Part shown: positions 23,473 through 32,573 of the stretch, piece after piece
Layout of the letters: each line of letters begins with the position of its first letter
How positions within the stretch are numbered: the stretch's first letter is position 1
Notes under the pieces: generated by a model
The model's database searches: none
What the model was told of the DNA's origin: nothing
What the model saw: the letters and a program-made list of their open reading frames with translations, nothing else
Made by a program: the position numbers and the translations under genes
NCBI GenBank assembly: GCA_002423545.1
Contig: DIWP01000015.1
Coordinates: 1-64,000 of the forward strand
Direction: 5' to 3'
Length of the DNA: 64,000 nucleotides
Origin: Thermoleophilia bacterium UBA6103
GTDB taxonomy: Bacteria > Actinomycetota > Thermoleophilia > UBA2241

Positions 23473-24959
23473 CACGGTGCGTCCGTCTCCCTGCTTCGCA
23501 ACTCCTCGACCAGCTCGATGAAATGTTCGCCCCGTTCCTCGTAGTTCCTGTACTGATCGAAGCTGGCGCAGGCGGGACTGAGCAGGACGACGGAGCCCGG
23601 CCGGGCGGCCGCCGCGGCGTCGGTCACGGCGGCCGCGAGATCGGGAAGCACCGTGTACGGCGTGGCCGTCGCCGGGGCTGCCGCCGCCCGTCGCGCGAAG
23701 GCCTCCTCCAGCGGCACGGCGGCCTGCCCGATCAGCAGGACGCGCTCCACCCGGCCTTCGGTGGCTCGCGCCAGCTCGTCGAAGAGCGCCCCTTTGAGCG
23801 ACCCGCCGAGGATCAGCTGCACCGGTCCGTTGTACGCGGTCAACGCCTTGCAGGCGGCGTCGACGTTGGTCGCCTTGCTGTCGTTCACATAGGTGACGCC
23901 GTCGATCGTGGCCACCACCTGCAGCCGGTGACGCACGCCGGGGAAGCTGCGCAGCGTGTCTGCGACGGCGTCCGGTGGCACGCCGACGGCCACCGCTGCG
24001 ACGGCGGCGGCTAATGAGTTGTGCACGTTGTGGTCGCCCTTGAGCGCCAGGTCCGAGAGTCTGCACAGCGGCAGGCGGCGGCCCTCAGGCCAAGCGCCGG
24101 CCGCACCGGTCGACGCGGACACGAGCGCGGCGTCGATCCAGAGCGTGCCGCCGTCGACGCCGGCCATCCGCGGACCGGCCGCGGAGGCACTCTCGTTGGC
24201 CGGGACGGCGCGATCGTCGGCAGCCACGCCGGCGAACCATGCTCGCCGCCCGAGACCGGGGACCGTCAGCGCCCGCACCCGCTCGTCGTCGGCGTTGAGC
24301 ACCGCCACGCACCCGGCGTCCTGGTTCTCGAACAGCCGCAGCTTGGCCTCGGTGTAGAGATCGAGCGTGCTGTGCCGGTCGAGGTGGTCCTCGGTGACGT
24401 TCAGCAGCACGCCGACGTCTGCCCGGAAGGCCTCGATGTCCTCGAGCTGGAAGCTCGACAGCTCGGCCACCACGATGGTCCGCGGACCCACCTCCTCCGG
24501 CAGCCGCGCCAGGGCGTGGCCCACGTTGCCGGCCACCGCACAGTCGAGTCCGCCGGCCCGGACCATGGCTCCGGTCAGTTCGGTGGTGGTGGTCTTGCCG
24601 TTGGTGCCGGTGATGCCGATCACCGGGTTGTCGAGGAAGCGGAAGGCCAGCTCCACTTCGCTCCAGACCGGTAGCCCGCGTCGCCGCGCCTCTCGCACCA
24701 GGGGGTGCTCGCCCGGGACCCCGGGACTCTTCACAAGCAGCTCGGCGGCGTCCGGCAGGCCCGCGTCGGATCCGAGCAGCAGCGTCACGCCGGCGGCACG
24801 GACTTCGGCCAGGTCACCGAGATCGGCCGGCGGCCGGTCGTCGACCGCCGTCACCGCGACGCCGAGGCGGCGCCGCAGGAGCACGGCAGCGGCCACGCCG
24901 CTGCGACCCAGGCCCAGTACGACGGCGCTGCGGACGGCGCGGACATCGAGGGTGCCCAT
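23472..24959 (-). CDS. murD: UDP-MurNAc-L-alanine--D-glutamate ligase
   Basis: Adds D-Glu to the peptidoglycan precursor. It has 495 residues. The N-domain has VVLGLGRSGVA, the ATP loop is GITGTNGKTTTTEL (near 115), then LNVTEDHLDRH and, C-terminal, NDSKATNVDAACKAL. An insertion near residues 235-265 (ANESASAAGPRMAG) looks lineage-specific. The start ATG at 24959 lies in the second half of a 20-bp duplication at the mraY-murD junction. Confidence 0.97.
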   Translation of the reverse strand: MGTLDVRAVRSAVVLGLGRSGVAAAVLLRRRLGVAVTAVDDRPPADLGDLAEVRAAGVTLLLGSDAGLPDAAELLVKSPGVPGEHPLVREARRRGLPVWSEVELAFRFLDNPVIGITGTNGKTTTTELTGAMVRAGGLDCAVAGNVGHALARLPEEVGPRTIVVAELSSFQLEDIEAFRADVGVLLNVTEDHLDRHSTLDLYTEAKLRLFENQDAGCVAVLNADDERVRALTVPGLGRRAWFAGVAADDRAVPANESASAAGPRMAGVDGGTLWIDAALVSASTGAAGAWPEGRRLPLCRLSDLALKGDHNVHNSLAAAVAAVAVGVPPDAVADTLRSFPGVRHRLQVVATIDGVTYVNDSKATNVDAACKALTAYNGPVQLILGGSLKGALFDELARATEGRVERVLLIGQAAVPLEEAFARRAAAAPATATPYTVLPDLAAAVTDAAAAARPGSVVLLSPACASFDQYRNYEERGEHFIELVEELRSRETDAP

Positions 24960-24993
24960 GGCGCTCAGAAGCCTCCCATGGCGGTCAGAAGCT
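24955..24993. repeat. Duplicated mraY-stop/murD-start junction
   Basis: Two 19-base near-identical copies, offset by 20 bp (24955-24973 and 24975-24993), differ at one base: CCCATGGCG followed by C or G, then TCAGAAGC. Read leftward, the mraY TGA is followed by a four-codon frame, ATG GGA GGC TTC TGA, and then the true murD ATG. Confidence 0.75.
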
Positions 24994-25971
24994 CCAGTAG
25001 TACAGGGCGAACCCCACCCCGGCGAACATGGCGGCGATGATCCAGAAACGAACTATGATCTTAGTTTCCGACCACGCCTTGAGCTCGAAGTGGTGGTGTA
25101 ACGGCGCCATGAGCAGCACGCGGCGATGGAACAGCTTGAACGAGACGACCTGGGCGATCACCGACAGAGCCTCGACGACGAACAGGCCGGCGATGATGAC
25201 CAGAAAGATCTCGGTACGGGTGAGGATGGCCATGCCGGCGATGGCGCCGCCGAGCCCCAGCGACCCGGTGTCGCCCATGAACACCTCGGCCGGGAACGTG
25301 TTGAACCAGAGGAAGCCCAGACAGGCGCCGCCGATGCAGCCGGCCAGGATCATCAGATCGGTCATGCCGGGGTCGTGCTGCTGACGCCCGAGGATGAACG
25401 CCACGCCGGCCAGCGAGACGAGCACGATGGCGGCGCTGCCGGCGGCCAGCCCATCGAGCCCGTCGGTGAGGTTCACCGCATTCGAGAACCCCGAGATGAA
25501 GAGGAAGACGATGAGGTAGTAGACCGCTGTGGGGATCTGCAGCTCGGCGTTGGGCCAGGGCAGGTCGAGGGTGGTGTCGACGCCGCCGAAGCGCAACGCC
25601 AGGAAGCCGACGAGCAGGGCGAGCAGCAGCTGGAGCAGCATCTTCCAGCGCGCCGCCAGACCCAGCGAGCGTTTGCGGACGATGCTCAGCCAGTCGTCGA
25701 GGAACCCGATGAAGGCGCACCCGAGCGTGGCGATGAGCACCGTGAACGACGCCACCGTGAAGCGGCTGAAGATGACGTACGGCACCAGCACGGCGACCCA
25801 GATGAGCACGCCGCCCATGGTCGGCGTCCCGGCCTTGGTCTGGTGTGCCTGCGGTCCCTCTTCCCGGATGTTCTGGCCGAACTCGTTGGTTCGCAGCCAG
25901 CCGATGAACTTGGGCCCCACCACGAGCATGAGCGCCAGCGCCGTGAAGGTGGCGGCCAGGGCACTAAACAT
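24985..25971 (-). CDS. mraY: Phospho-MurNAc-pentapeptide transferase
   Basis: Makes lipid I by moving phospho-MurNAc-pentapeptide to undecaprenyl phosphate. It has 328 residues and about ten membrane segments. Active-site motifs are complete: the HQTKAGTPTMGG start, DDWLSIVRKRSLGLAARWK, NAVNLTDGLDGLAAG, NTFPAEVFMGDTGSLGLGG and LLMAPLHHHFELKAWSE. The ATG follows GAGAGG. There are 11 bp from the murF stop. Confidence 0.98.
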   Translation of the reverse strand: MFSALAATFTALALMLVVGPKFIGWLRTNEFGQNIREEGPQAHQTKAGTPTMGGVLIWVAVLVPYVIFSRFTVASFTVLIATLGCAFIGFLDDWLSIVRKRSLGLAARWKMLLQLLLALLVGFLALRFGGVDTTLDLPWPNAELQIPTAVYYLIVFLFISGFSNAVNLTDGLDGLAAGSAAIVLVSLAGVAFILGRQQHDPGMTDLMILAGCIGGACLGFLWFNTFPAEVFMGDTGSLGLGGAIAGMAILTRTEIFLVIIAGLFVVEALSVIAQVVSFKLFHRRVLLMAPLHHHFELKAWSETKIIVRFWIIAAMFAGVGFALYYWSF

Positions 25972-25982
25972 GGTGGGCCCTC

Positions 25983-27389
25983 TCAGTCACGGGGGTCCTC
26001 GCACAGCGCGTCGTCACGGCGGCAGCCTTGCGCCACGCCCAGCGTCTGCTTGATCCACTCGGCGACGCGTTCCAGACGCAGTCCACGCGACGCCTTGACG
26101 AGGACGGCGGCGCCGGGCGGCAAGGCGGCCGGCAACGTCGCCAGGCATGCCTCTACCGACGGGTACCACATCTCGCCCGGCGACCCCGAGAGGTAGTCGC
26201 GGGCCAGCGTCCCCACCGCCACCACCGCCACCCCACGCTCGGCCGCGTACTCCCCGACCTCCTTGTGGAAGCCGGCGGCCTGCGGACCCAGCTCGTACAT
26301 GTCGCCGAGCACGGCCACGCACGGCCGGCCGGCCGCCAGCTCGATGAGATGATCGATCGCCGCCACCATGGCGAGCGGGTTGGCGTTGTAGGCGTCGTTG
26401 AGCAGGAGGCCGTCGTCGCGCAGCGCCACGACCTCACCGCGGTGCTCCGAGAAGACGACCCGGCCCGCCCCCTGACGTGCCGCGGCGAGCGGATGGCCCA
26501 GCTCGAGGAGGGCGCCGAGGGCGGCCAGCGCGTCGGTCACGTAGTGCTCGCCACAGAAGTCGAACCACAGCGACGCCCGGCGGCCGAAGGCGTCGATCAG
26601 CGCGTGTGTACCGCCGTCGCGAAGGCTGGTCTCGACCACGCTGACATCGCCGCCGGCCCCGAACGTCACGACGCGGCCCGGATGGACGCTGGTGTGCGCC
26701 AGCAGCAGCTCCTCGCCGGCCGGGACGACGGCCGAGCCCGGGCCCAGCTCCGGCAGCAGCTCCGCCTTGGCGCTCGCCACGTCCTCCAGGTTCCCGACCA
26801 GCTCCAGGTGCACCGGCGCGATGTTGGTGATGATGCCGATGTCCGGCGCCGCGATGCGCGCCAGGTGACGGATCTGTCCGGCTCCGCGCATCGCCAGCTC
26901 GCAGACCACCACCTCGGTCTCCGCGTCCAGGGACAGCAGAGTGAGCGGCAGACCCACCTCGTTGTTGCGATTACCACGCGTCGCGACGACGTGACAGAGC
27001 GGCCGCAGCAGGGCCGCCAGGATGTCTTTGGTGGTCGTCTTGCCGGCGCTGCCGGTGATGGCGACCACGCGTGCCGCCGAGCGACGCCGGACGGCGGCCG
27101 CCAGCGCCGTGAGAGCGGCCAGTCCGTCGTACACGATGATGTGCGGCGCCCCGAGCGGCAGCGCCGTGGCCGTCTCCGGCCGCACGAGCACGGCGGCGGC
27201 GCCGGCCGACAGCGCCGCGGCCGCGTACGAGTCACCATCGTGACGCTCGCCGCGCAGACCCACGAAGAGGGCGCCGGCAGAGATGGTGCGGCTGTCGATC
27301 GACACGTCGGTGACCACCTGAGCCGGATCGCCGTCCACCAGACGGCCCGAGCAGACATGCGTCACCTCGGCGAGCGTCAGCGGCAGCAT
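25983..27389 (-). CDS. murF: UDP-MurNAc-tripeptide--D-alanyl-D-alanine ligase
   Basis: Attaches D-Ala-D-Ala to the precursor. It has 468 residues. The N-domain has SIDSRTISAGALFVGLRGERHDG, the ATP loop is ITGSAGKTTTKD (near 112), and RGNRNNEVGLPLTLL, ITNIAPVHLE and LLNDAYNANPLAM follow. The ATG at 27389 is chosen because GAGGAG lies 6 nt before it. The gene begins 34 bp after the murE stop. Confidence 0.97.
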   Translation of the reverse strand: MLPLTLAEVTHVCSGRLVDGDPAQVVTDVSIDSRTISAGALFVGLRGERHDGDSYAAAALSAGAAAVLVRPETATALPLGAPHIIVYDGLAALTALAAAVRRRSAARVVAITGSAGKTTTKDILAALLRPLCHVVATRGNRNNEVGLPLTLLSLDAETEVVVCELAMRGAGQIRHLARIAAPDIGIITNIAPVHLELVGNLEDVASAKAELLPELGPGSAVVPAGEELLLAHTSVHPGRVVTFGAGGDVSVVETSLRDGGTHALIDAFGRRASLWFDFCGEHYVTDALAALGALLELGHPLAAARQGAGRVVFSEHRGEVVALRDDGLLLNDAYNANPLAMVAAIDHLIELAAGRPCVAVLGDMYELGPQAAGFHKEVGEYAAERGVAVVAVGTLARDYLSGSPGEMWYPSVEACLATLPAALPPGAAVLVKASRGLRLERVAEWIKQTLGVAQGCRRDDALCEDPRD

Positions 27390-27423
27390 GACCCGCTCCT
27401 CTTCCGCCTGCGTGCAGTCGCCG

Positions 27424-28938
27424 TCATCCGTCGGCCTCAGGGCGGCGCCCGACGAGCAGTTCGCGGGCCACCGCACGGTCGTCGAACGGTAGCTTCTGCG
27501 TGCCGACCACCTGTCCTGTCTCGTGTCCCTTGCCGGCGATGACGACCACGTCACCGGGTGTCGCCCGCCTGAAGGCCGTCTCGATGGCTCGCCGCCGGTC
27601 CGGCTCCGCCACGACCTGCGCCGGCGCACCGGCGGGGACGCCGCTCAGTATCTCGTCGATGATGGCCTGCGGGTCCTCGCTGCGCGGGTTGTCTGACGTG
27701 ACCACCGCCACATCGGCCGAGGTGGCGGCGACCGCGCCCATCTCCGCTCGCTTGCCGCGGTCGCGGTCGCCGCCGCAGCCGAAGACGACCAGAAGCCGGC
27801 CGGCGCCGATGTCGCGCGCCGCACGCAGTGCGTTCAGCAGCGAGTCGGGCGTGTGCGAGTAGTCGACCAGCACCGTGAACGGCTGCCCGGCGCGTACCGC
27901 CTCGAACCTGCCCGGCACGCCGGCTACGGCGGCGAGCCCGGTGGCGGCCGCCTCGACAGGTACGCCGGTGGCGACCGCCGCCGCCACGGCTGCCACGGCG
28001 TTGGCGACGTTGAAGCGACCGCCGAGCCCGATCTGCATGGCCGCCGGCGCCGATCCACGACGGCGATCGGCGTACGCGAACGACGCCCCGTCGGCCGCCA
28101 CGCGCACGTCCACCGCCAGCACGTCGGCGTCCGCCGCGCCGGCGTCTCCCTCGACGGCGAAGGTGACGAGGTCGTCGCCGTACGGACCCCGGCACTCGGC
28201 GGCCAGACGCCGGCCCCAGTCATCGCCGACCGAGACGACCGCGGCGGCATGCGGCTGACGATAGCCGTCGGGCAGGAACAGACGCCGCTTGGCGAGGTAG
28301 TAGTCCTCCAGGTCCCGGTGATAGTCCAGGTGGTCGCGCGAGAGGTTGGTGAACACCACGGCGTCGAAATCGATGCCGACGGTACGGTCCATGGCGAGCG
28401 CATGCGAGCTGGCCTCCATGGCGCAGGCCCGGTCGCCGGCCGTCACCATCTCGCGGAACATGCCCTGCAGATCGATCGAGTCGGCGGTGGTCAGCGTCAC
28501 CGGACGCTCACGACCGCCGATGCGGTTGGCGACCGTGCCCAACACGGCGCACGGCAGCCCGGCCGCCTCGAAGACGGCGCCGAGCAGGTGTGCGGTCGTC
28601 GTCTTGCCGTTGGTGCCGGTGACCGCCGCGACCACCAGCTCGGCGGTCGGCCGTCCGTAGAACGTGGCGGCACAGAGCGCCATCGCCCGGCGCGCCGAGC
28701 GCACGACGACCTGTGGCACGGGGACGTCGAGACGTCGCTCCACCACCAGCGCGGCGGCCGCGGCGGCGACCACCTGCCGGGCGAAGTCGTGACCGTCGTG
28801 ACGGGTGCCGGGGACGCAGAAGAAGAGGGTCCCGGGCGTGACGGCGGCGGTATGGCAGGCCAGGCCCGTGATGTCGACATGAGCGTCGCCGATCACCTGC
28901 AGGGGGCTCGAGCCGGCGACGAGATGAGCCAACTCCAT
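27424..28938 (-). CDS. murE: UDP-MurNAc-dipeptide ligase, meso-diaminopimelate type
   Basis: Adds the third stem-peptide residue. The specificity motif is SDNPRSEDP (near 415), the DNPR form that selects meso-diaminopimelate over lysine, so the wall is DAP-based. The ATP loop is AVTGTNGKTTTAHL, followed by TNLSRDHLDYH and DYSHTPDSLLNAL. 504 residues from the ATG at 28938. A GTG at 28965 is an alternative start, and neither has a strong ribosome site. It follows ftsI closely. Confidence 0.96.
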   Translation of the reverse strand: MELAHLVAGSSPLQVIGDAHVDITGLACHTAAVTPGTLFFCVPGTRHDGHDFARQVVAAAAAALVVERRLDVPVPQVVVRSARRAMALCAATFYGRPTAELVVAAVTGTNGKTTTAHLLGAVFEAAGLPCAVLGTVANRIGGRERPVTLTTADSIDLQGMFREMVTAGDRACAMEASSHALAMDRTVGIDFDAVVFTNLSRDHLDYHRDLEDYYLAKRRLFLPDGYRQPHAAAVVSVGDDWGRRLAAECRGPYGDDLVTFAVEGDAGAADADVLAVDVRVAADGASFAYADRRRGSAPAAMQIGLGGRFNVANAVAAVAAAVATGVPVEAAATGLAAVAGVPGRFEAVRAGQPFTVLVDYSHTPDSLLNALRAARDIGAGRLLVVFGCGGDRDRGKRAEMGAVAATSADVAVVTSDNPRSEDPQAIIDEILSGVPAGAPAQVVAEPDRRRAIETAFRRATPGDVVVIAGKGHETGQVVGTQKLPFDDRAVARELLVGRRPEADG

Positions 28939-28991
28939 GGCTGGGGATGCTATCAGAACCGCCACGCCGGACCCCGCCCGCCCGCCGCCTG

Positions 28992-30665
28992 TCAGGGCGC
29001 GATCTTCAGGTGCGCCAGAGCAAAACGGGCGATGTCGCGAGCGGCCGGCGCCGCGACCACGCCGCCCCAGATGGGATGCGGCTCATCGACCACGACCATG
29101 ACCAGCAGACGCGGCTCATCGGCCGGGACAAGAAGGACGAACGAGGCGATGTAGCGGCCCTCCGCGTAGCCGGCCTGCCCCACAAGCACCTTCTGGGCGG
29201 TGCCCGTCTTGCCGGCCACCTCGTAGCCGGGGATACGGGCCCGGGTCCCGGTCCCCGACTCGACCACATCGTGCATCATGTCGAGTACCTGCGCCGCCGT
29301 GCCGGCGCCGATCACCGGACGACCGGCCTTCGGCACCCGCAGATCGTCGCCGACCTGCTCCACCAGACGCGGCGAGACGGCCACCCCGCCGTTGGCGATG
29401 GTGGCGTAGGCGGCCGCCATCTGCAGGACCGTCGTCGAGATGCCCTGGCCCATCGGCACGTTCCCGATGGTGGCCAGCGACCAGTAGTCGGGCACGAGAC
29501 CGCCGACCTCGCCGGGATAGTCGATCCCGGTCGGACGGCCGAAGCCGAAGGCGCTGATCCACTCCATCAGGCGCTCCTTGCCGAGCTTCAGGCCGAGCGT
29601 GGCCGCCCCGACGTTGCTCGACTCGACAAGGATGCGACGGACGCTGAACGTCTCGGTGCCGCGGGCATGGGCCTCGTGGATCTCCTTGTCCCCGACCTGG
29701 ATCGAGGGCGGCAGGACGAACGCCGTCTCCGGCGTCACGATCCGCTCCTCGAGCGCCGCGGCGACGGTGACGACCTTGAAGATCGAGCCCGGCTCCAGCA
29801 CGTCCGTGACGACCCGGTTACGGGCGTTCTGGGGCTGCTTGCCGTACCGGTTGGCGTCGATCCGCGGCACGTTGACCATCGCCAGGACCGAGCCGTCCTG
29901 CGGATCCATGACCACCGCCTGAGCGGCCACCGCCCCGGTGCTGCCGACGGTGGCCTGCAGCACGTTCTCGGCCTCGAACTGGACATCGGCGTCGATGGTG
30001 AGCCGGACGTCCTTTCCGTCCACAGGCTCCGAGCGACGCTCGGTGCTCAGGACCATCCCCGCGGGGTCGTGCACCACGTCCTGCGAGCCCGGCGTGCCGC
30101 TCAGCTCGTCATCGAAGGCCAGCTCGATCCCGGCCAGCCCCTTGTTGTCGGTGCCGGCGAAGCCGATGACCTGAGCCGCCAGCTTCTTCATCGGGTAGAG
30201 ACGGAGCTCCTCCGGATAGCTGCCGACGCCCGGGATGTCGAGTCGCACGGCACGCCTGGCGGCGGCCGGATCGACCTTTCTGGCCACGTAGGCGAACTGC
30301 GATCTGCGGTCCTGCAGGGCGCGGCGGATCGGCGCCGCCTTCACGCCGAGTGCCTGCGCCAATCGGCGGGCGGCCGTCTCGGGGTCTTCGATGAGGCTCG
30401 GCGTGGCATACACGGTGTGCTGCTCGCGGCCGGCCGCCAGCTCCTTGCCGGTACGATCGAGGATGGCGCCGCGGTGAGCGGGCAGATCGACCTGTTTGGT
30501 CTGCTGGCTGGCGGCGATCGCCGAGAGATCATTCGAGGTGGCCGCCAGCAACGTCGCCCGGCCGGCGACCACGAGCAGAGCGACGAGCAGCAGCCCGGTG
30601 AGCAGGCGCACGCGCCCGTCGCCGAAGCCGGTGGCCGCCGCGCGCCGCGGGCGCCGCCGCGCCAT
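28992..30665 (-). CDS. ftsI: Septal class B penicillin-binding protein (FtsI/PBP3)
   Basis: Transpeptidase that cross-links septal peptidoglycan, paired with FtsW. It has 557 residues. One membrane anchor (about 20-40) is followed by the PBP dimerisation domain (HRGAILDRTGKELA) and the transpeptidase domain. Its triad is LEPGSIFKV (SxxK, near 292), SSN (near 347) and AGKTGTAQK (near 482). There is no C-terminal PASTA domain. The ATG overlaps the ftsL stop by one base, so translation is coupled. Confidence 0.96.
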   Translation of the reverse strand: MARRRPRRAAATGFGDGRVRLLTGLLLVALLVVAGRATLLAATSNDLSAIAASQQTKQVDLPAHRGAILDRTGKELAAGREQHTVYATPSLIEDPETAARRLAQALGVKAAPIRRALQDRRSQFAYVARKVDPAAARRAVRLDIPGVGSYPEELRLYPMKKLAAQVIGFAGTDNKGLAGIELAFDDELSGTPGSQDVVHDPAGMVLSTERRSEPVDGKDVRLTIDADVQFEAENVLQATVGSTGAVAAQAVVMDPQDGSVLAMVNVPRIDANRYGKQPQNARNRVVTDVLEPGSIFKVVTVAAALEERIVTPETAFVLPPSIQVGDKEIHEAHARGTETFSVRRILVESSNVGAATLGLKLGKERLMEWISAFGFGRPTGIDYPGEVGGLVPDYWSLATIGNVPMGQGISTTVLQMAAAYATIANGGVAVSPRLVEQVGDDLRVPKAGRPVIGAGTAAQVLDMMHDVVESGTGTRARIPGYEVAGKTGTAQKVLVGQAGYAEGRYIASFVLLVPADEPRLLVMVVVDEPHPIWGGVVAAPAARDIARFALAHLKIAP

Positions 30666-31105
30666 CAGGGCGCTCCCGGCTCCGCGGTCTGCCCGGACGG
30701 CGGCTCGGCCGCCGCCTCCCCGGCCGCCGCCTGCCCTCCGTCGAGATAGATGACGCCCTGCGCCGAAACCAGGCCGTGGCGCTCGACCGCCAGACGCCGG
30801 AGCCGCGGCGTCGCCGCCAGCCGGGCGATCTCCTCCTGCAGGCGGACGTTGTCGGCCTGCACGGCGCGCTGCTGGCGCATCATCGCCTCGGTCTGCATGT
30901 TCTTCTGCACGACGGTGAAGCTCAGCGTGACCCGACCGACCGCCAGCAGCGCCAGACAGACGGCGAAGACGACCAGCCAGACGCCGGGACGCTGGCGCGG
31001 GCCGAGGCCGCGCCGGCGGGCGGGCCGGCGGACGACCCGGATGTCCGGCCGGCGCTCCGCTTCACGCGGCGCCGTCCACTCGCGCTCTGCCAGCGCTCCC
31101 CGCAC
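30665..31105 (-). CDS. ftsL: FtsL-like cell division protein
   Basis: 146 residues. A basic cytoplasmic tail (1-40) and one membrane segment (about 42-64) are followed by a leucine-zipper-like coiled coil (MRQQRAVQADNVRLQEEIARLAA) and a Gly/Ala/Pro/Glu tail. The position between rsmH and ftsI, the length and the topology identify it, since FtsL sequences are poorly conserved. It would bridge FtsB/FtsQ and the FtsWI synthase. Confidence 0.85.
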   Translation of the reverse strand: MRGALAEREWTAPREAERRPDIRVVRRPARRRGLGPRQRPGVWLVVFAVCLALLAVGRVTLSFTVVQKNMQTEAMMRQQRAVQADNVRLQEEIARLAATPRLRRLAVERHGLVSAQGVIYLDGGQAAAGEAAAEPPSGQTAEPGAP

Positions 31106-31113
31106 AGCGCTCC

Positions 31114-32040
31114 TTACAGCTTGACGGCGACGCGCAGCTTGGCCGACTTGCTGCGTGGATTGAGCTCGACCTCGCGGGCCCGCGGCATGACTGCCCGGCG
31201 CGTCAGTACGCGCATCGTCGGTTCATGACCGCACACGCACTGCGGCAGACCGGGCGGACAGATACAGCCGGCCGCGTGGCCACGGAAGGAGTGCTTGACC
31301 ATGCGATCCTCGAGCGAGTGGAAGGAGATGACCGCCAGCCGTCCGCCGGGCCGCAGGACGCGGAACGCCTCTTCCAGGCCGCGAGCCAGGGACTCGAGCT
31401 CATCGTTGATGACGATGCGCAACGCCTGGAAGACGCGCCGCGCCGGGTTACCGGCGGCGAACCTGGCCGGCGTCGGTATCGACTGCTTGACGATCTCGAC
31501 CAGCTCGCCGGTGGTCTCGATCGGCTGCCGCTGGCGGCGCCGGGCGATGCCGCGTGCTATCTCGCGCGCAAAGCGCTCCTCACCGTAGCGGCGGAAGATC
31601 GCCCGCAGCTCGTCTTCGGGCAGCTCGTTGACCAGATCGGCGGCGCTGCGTCCGCGCTCGGGGTCCATGCGCATGTCGAGCGGGGCATCGTACGCGTAGG
31701 AGAACCCGCGCTCGCGCCGGTCGAGCTGCATCGAAGAGACGCCGAGGTCCATGTAGACGATGTCGAAGGAGTCCTGCGGGTGGCGCGCCAGGACCTCGGC
31801 GAAGTTCCCGCGCACGAGCTTGGTGCGGCACTCTGCGTGACGCGCGAAGTCGCGGAAGAAGCCGGCTACCGTCGGGTCGCGGTCGCAGGCGACCAGCAGG
31901 CCCTCGGGACCGAGCTGCTCGGCGACCGCTTCGGCATGGCCGCCGGCCCCGAACGTGGCGTCGAACGCCGACTCTCCGGCCTGCGGCCGCAGGAGGTCGA
32001 CCAGCTCCTCGAGCAGGACCGGGGTGTGAGCGAGTGCCAT
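31114..32040 (-). CDS. rsmH: 16S rRNA (cytosine1402-N4)-methyltransferase
   Basis: Methylates C1402 in the ribosomal P site using S-adenosylmethionine. It has 308 residues. The N terminus is HTPVLLEELVDLL, the SAM-binding loop is DATFGAGGHAEAV (31-36), and DIVYMDLGVSSMQLDRRERGFSY and FHSLEDRMVKHSF follow. A Cys cluster, CICPPGLPQCVCG, near the end is usual for Gram-positive members. The ATG at 32040 fits the family N terminus. It is 16 bp from the mraZ stop and 8 bp before ftsL. Confidence 0.97.
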   Translation of the reverse strand: MALAHTPVLLEELVDLLRPQAGESAFDATFGAGGHAEAVAEQLGPEGLLVACDRDPTVAGFFRDFARHAECRTKLVRGNFAEVLARHPQDSFDIVYMDLGVSSMQLDRRERGFSYAYDAPLDMRMDPERGRSAADLVNELPEDELRAIFRRYGEERFAREIARGIARRRQRQPIETTGELVEIVKQSIPTPARFAAGNPARRVFQALRIVINDELESLARGLEEAFRVLRPGGRLAVISFHSLEDRMVKHSFRGHAAGCICPPGLPQCVCGHEPTMRVLTRRAVMPRAREVELNPRSKSAKLRVAVKL

Positions 32041-32056
32041 CTCGTACTCACACAGG

Positions 32057-32482
32057 TCAAGCAGTGGCAAACTCGTCGGCGATGTCATCGGCCTCCTCCT
32101 CCTGACGGCGCAGATACTCGTCCCAGGCCGCGCGATCCCAGATCTCGATGTGGTCCTGCACGCCGATGATGGTGACGTCCCGGTCGATGCCGGCGAACTC
32201 CAGCAGCCGCTGCGGGACGGTGATGCGCCCCTGGCGGTCGAGCTCCTCGTGGACGGCGCCGGCGGTGGCGAAGCGACGCAGGCCGCGTCCACGCCGGCTG
32301 TTGGGTGCCTTGCCGAGCTCCTCCTGCAGGTACTTGTCGAAGCCCTCGGGCGTGTAGCAGGAGAGGCAGCGATCCATGCCGCGGGTCACGTAGATACCGT
32401 CGGCGAAGGCGGAGCGAAGGCGAGCGGGGACTGCGACGCGGTTCTTCGCGTCGAGGGTGAAGTCATACGTCCCTACAAGCAT
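32057..32482 (-). CDS. mraZ: Transcriptional regulator MraZ
   Basis: DNA-binding repressor of its own dcw operon. It has 141 residues and two AbrB-like MraZ domains: MLVGTYDFTLDAKNRVAVPARLR and, in the second, ELDRQGRITVPQRLLEFAGI. It is the first gene of the long leftward operon. Neither the ATG at 32482 nor the in-frame GTG at 32494 has a ribosome site. The promoter places transcription start at about 32495, so translation may begin leaderlessly at the GTG, adding four residues. MraZ boxes overlap the promoter. Confidence 0.95.
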   Translation of the reverse strand: MLVGTYDFTLDAKNRVAVPARLRSAFADGIYVTRGMDRCLSCYTPEGFDKYLQEELGKAPNSRRGRGLRRFATAGAVHEELDRQGRITVPQRLLEFAGIDRDVTIIGVQDHIEIWDRAAWDEYLRRQEEEADDIADEFATA

Positions 32483-32501
32483 CGGCCGGTGCACGCATGG
32501 G

Positions 32502-32530
32502 ACTGTACCCCACTTCTCCCCACTTTGCAA
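32502..32530 (-). promoter_or_regulatory. Promoter of the mraZ/dcw operon
   Basis: Minus strand: TTGCAA (32530-32525), 17 bp, TACAGT (32507-32502). An A-tract (AAAAAA) just upstream of the -35 resembles an UP element and stands out in this GC-rich DNA. The spacer consists of two TGGGG boxes. The predicted start is at about 32495. Confidence 0.8.
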
Positions 32531-32573
32531 CATTTTTTCGCCATTTGCCCCCACCGCCCTGCCATGCACCCCA
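32508..32573 (-). promoter_or_regulatory. MraZ operator: TGGGN box array
   Basis: Minus-strand boxes TGGGG at 32512-32508 and 32522-32518, TGGCG at 32543-32539, and TGGGG at 32553-32549 and 32573-32569. Spacings are 10, 21, 10 and 20 bp, that is, whole helical turns. MraZ of other bacteria binds TGGGN repeats with 5-bp spacers, as here. Two boxes fill the -35/-10 spacer, so binding would block RNA polymerase. Confidence 0.8.
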
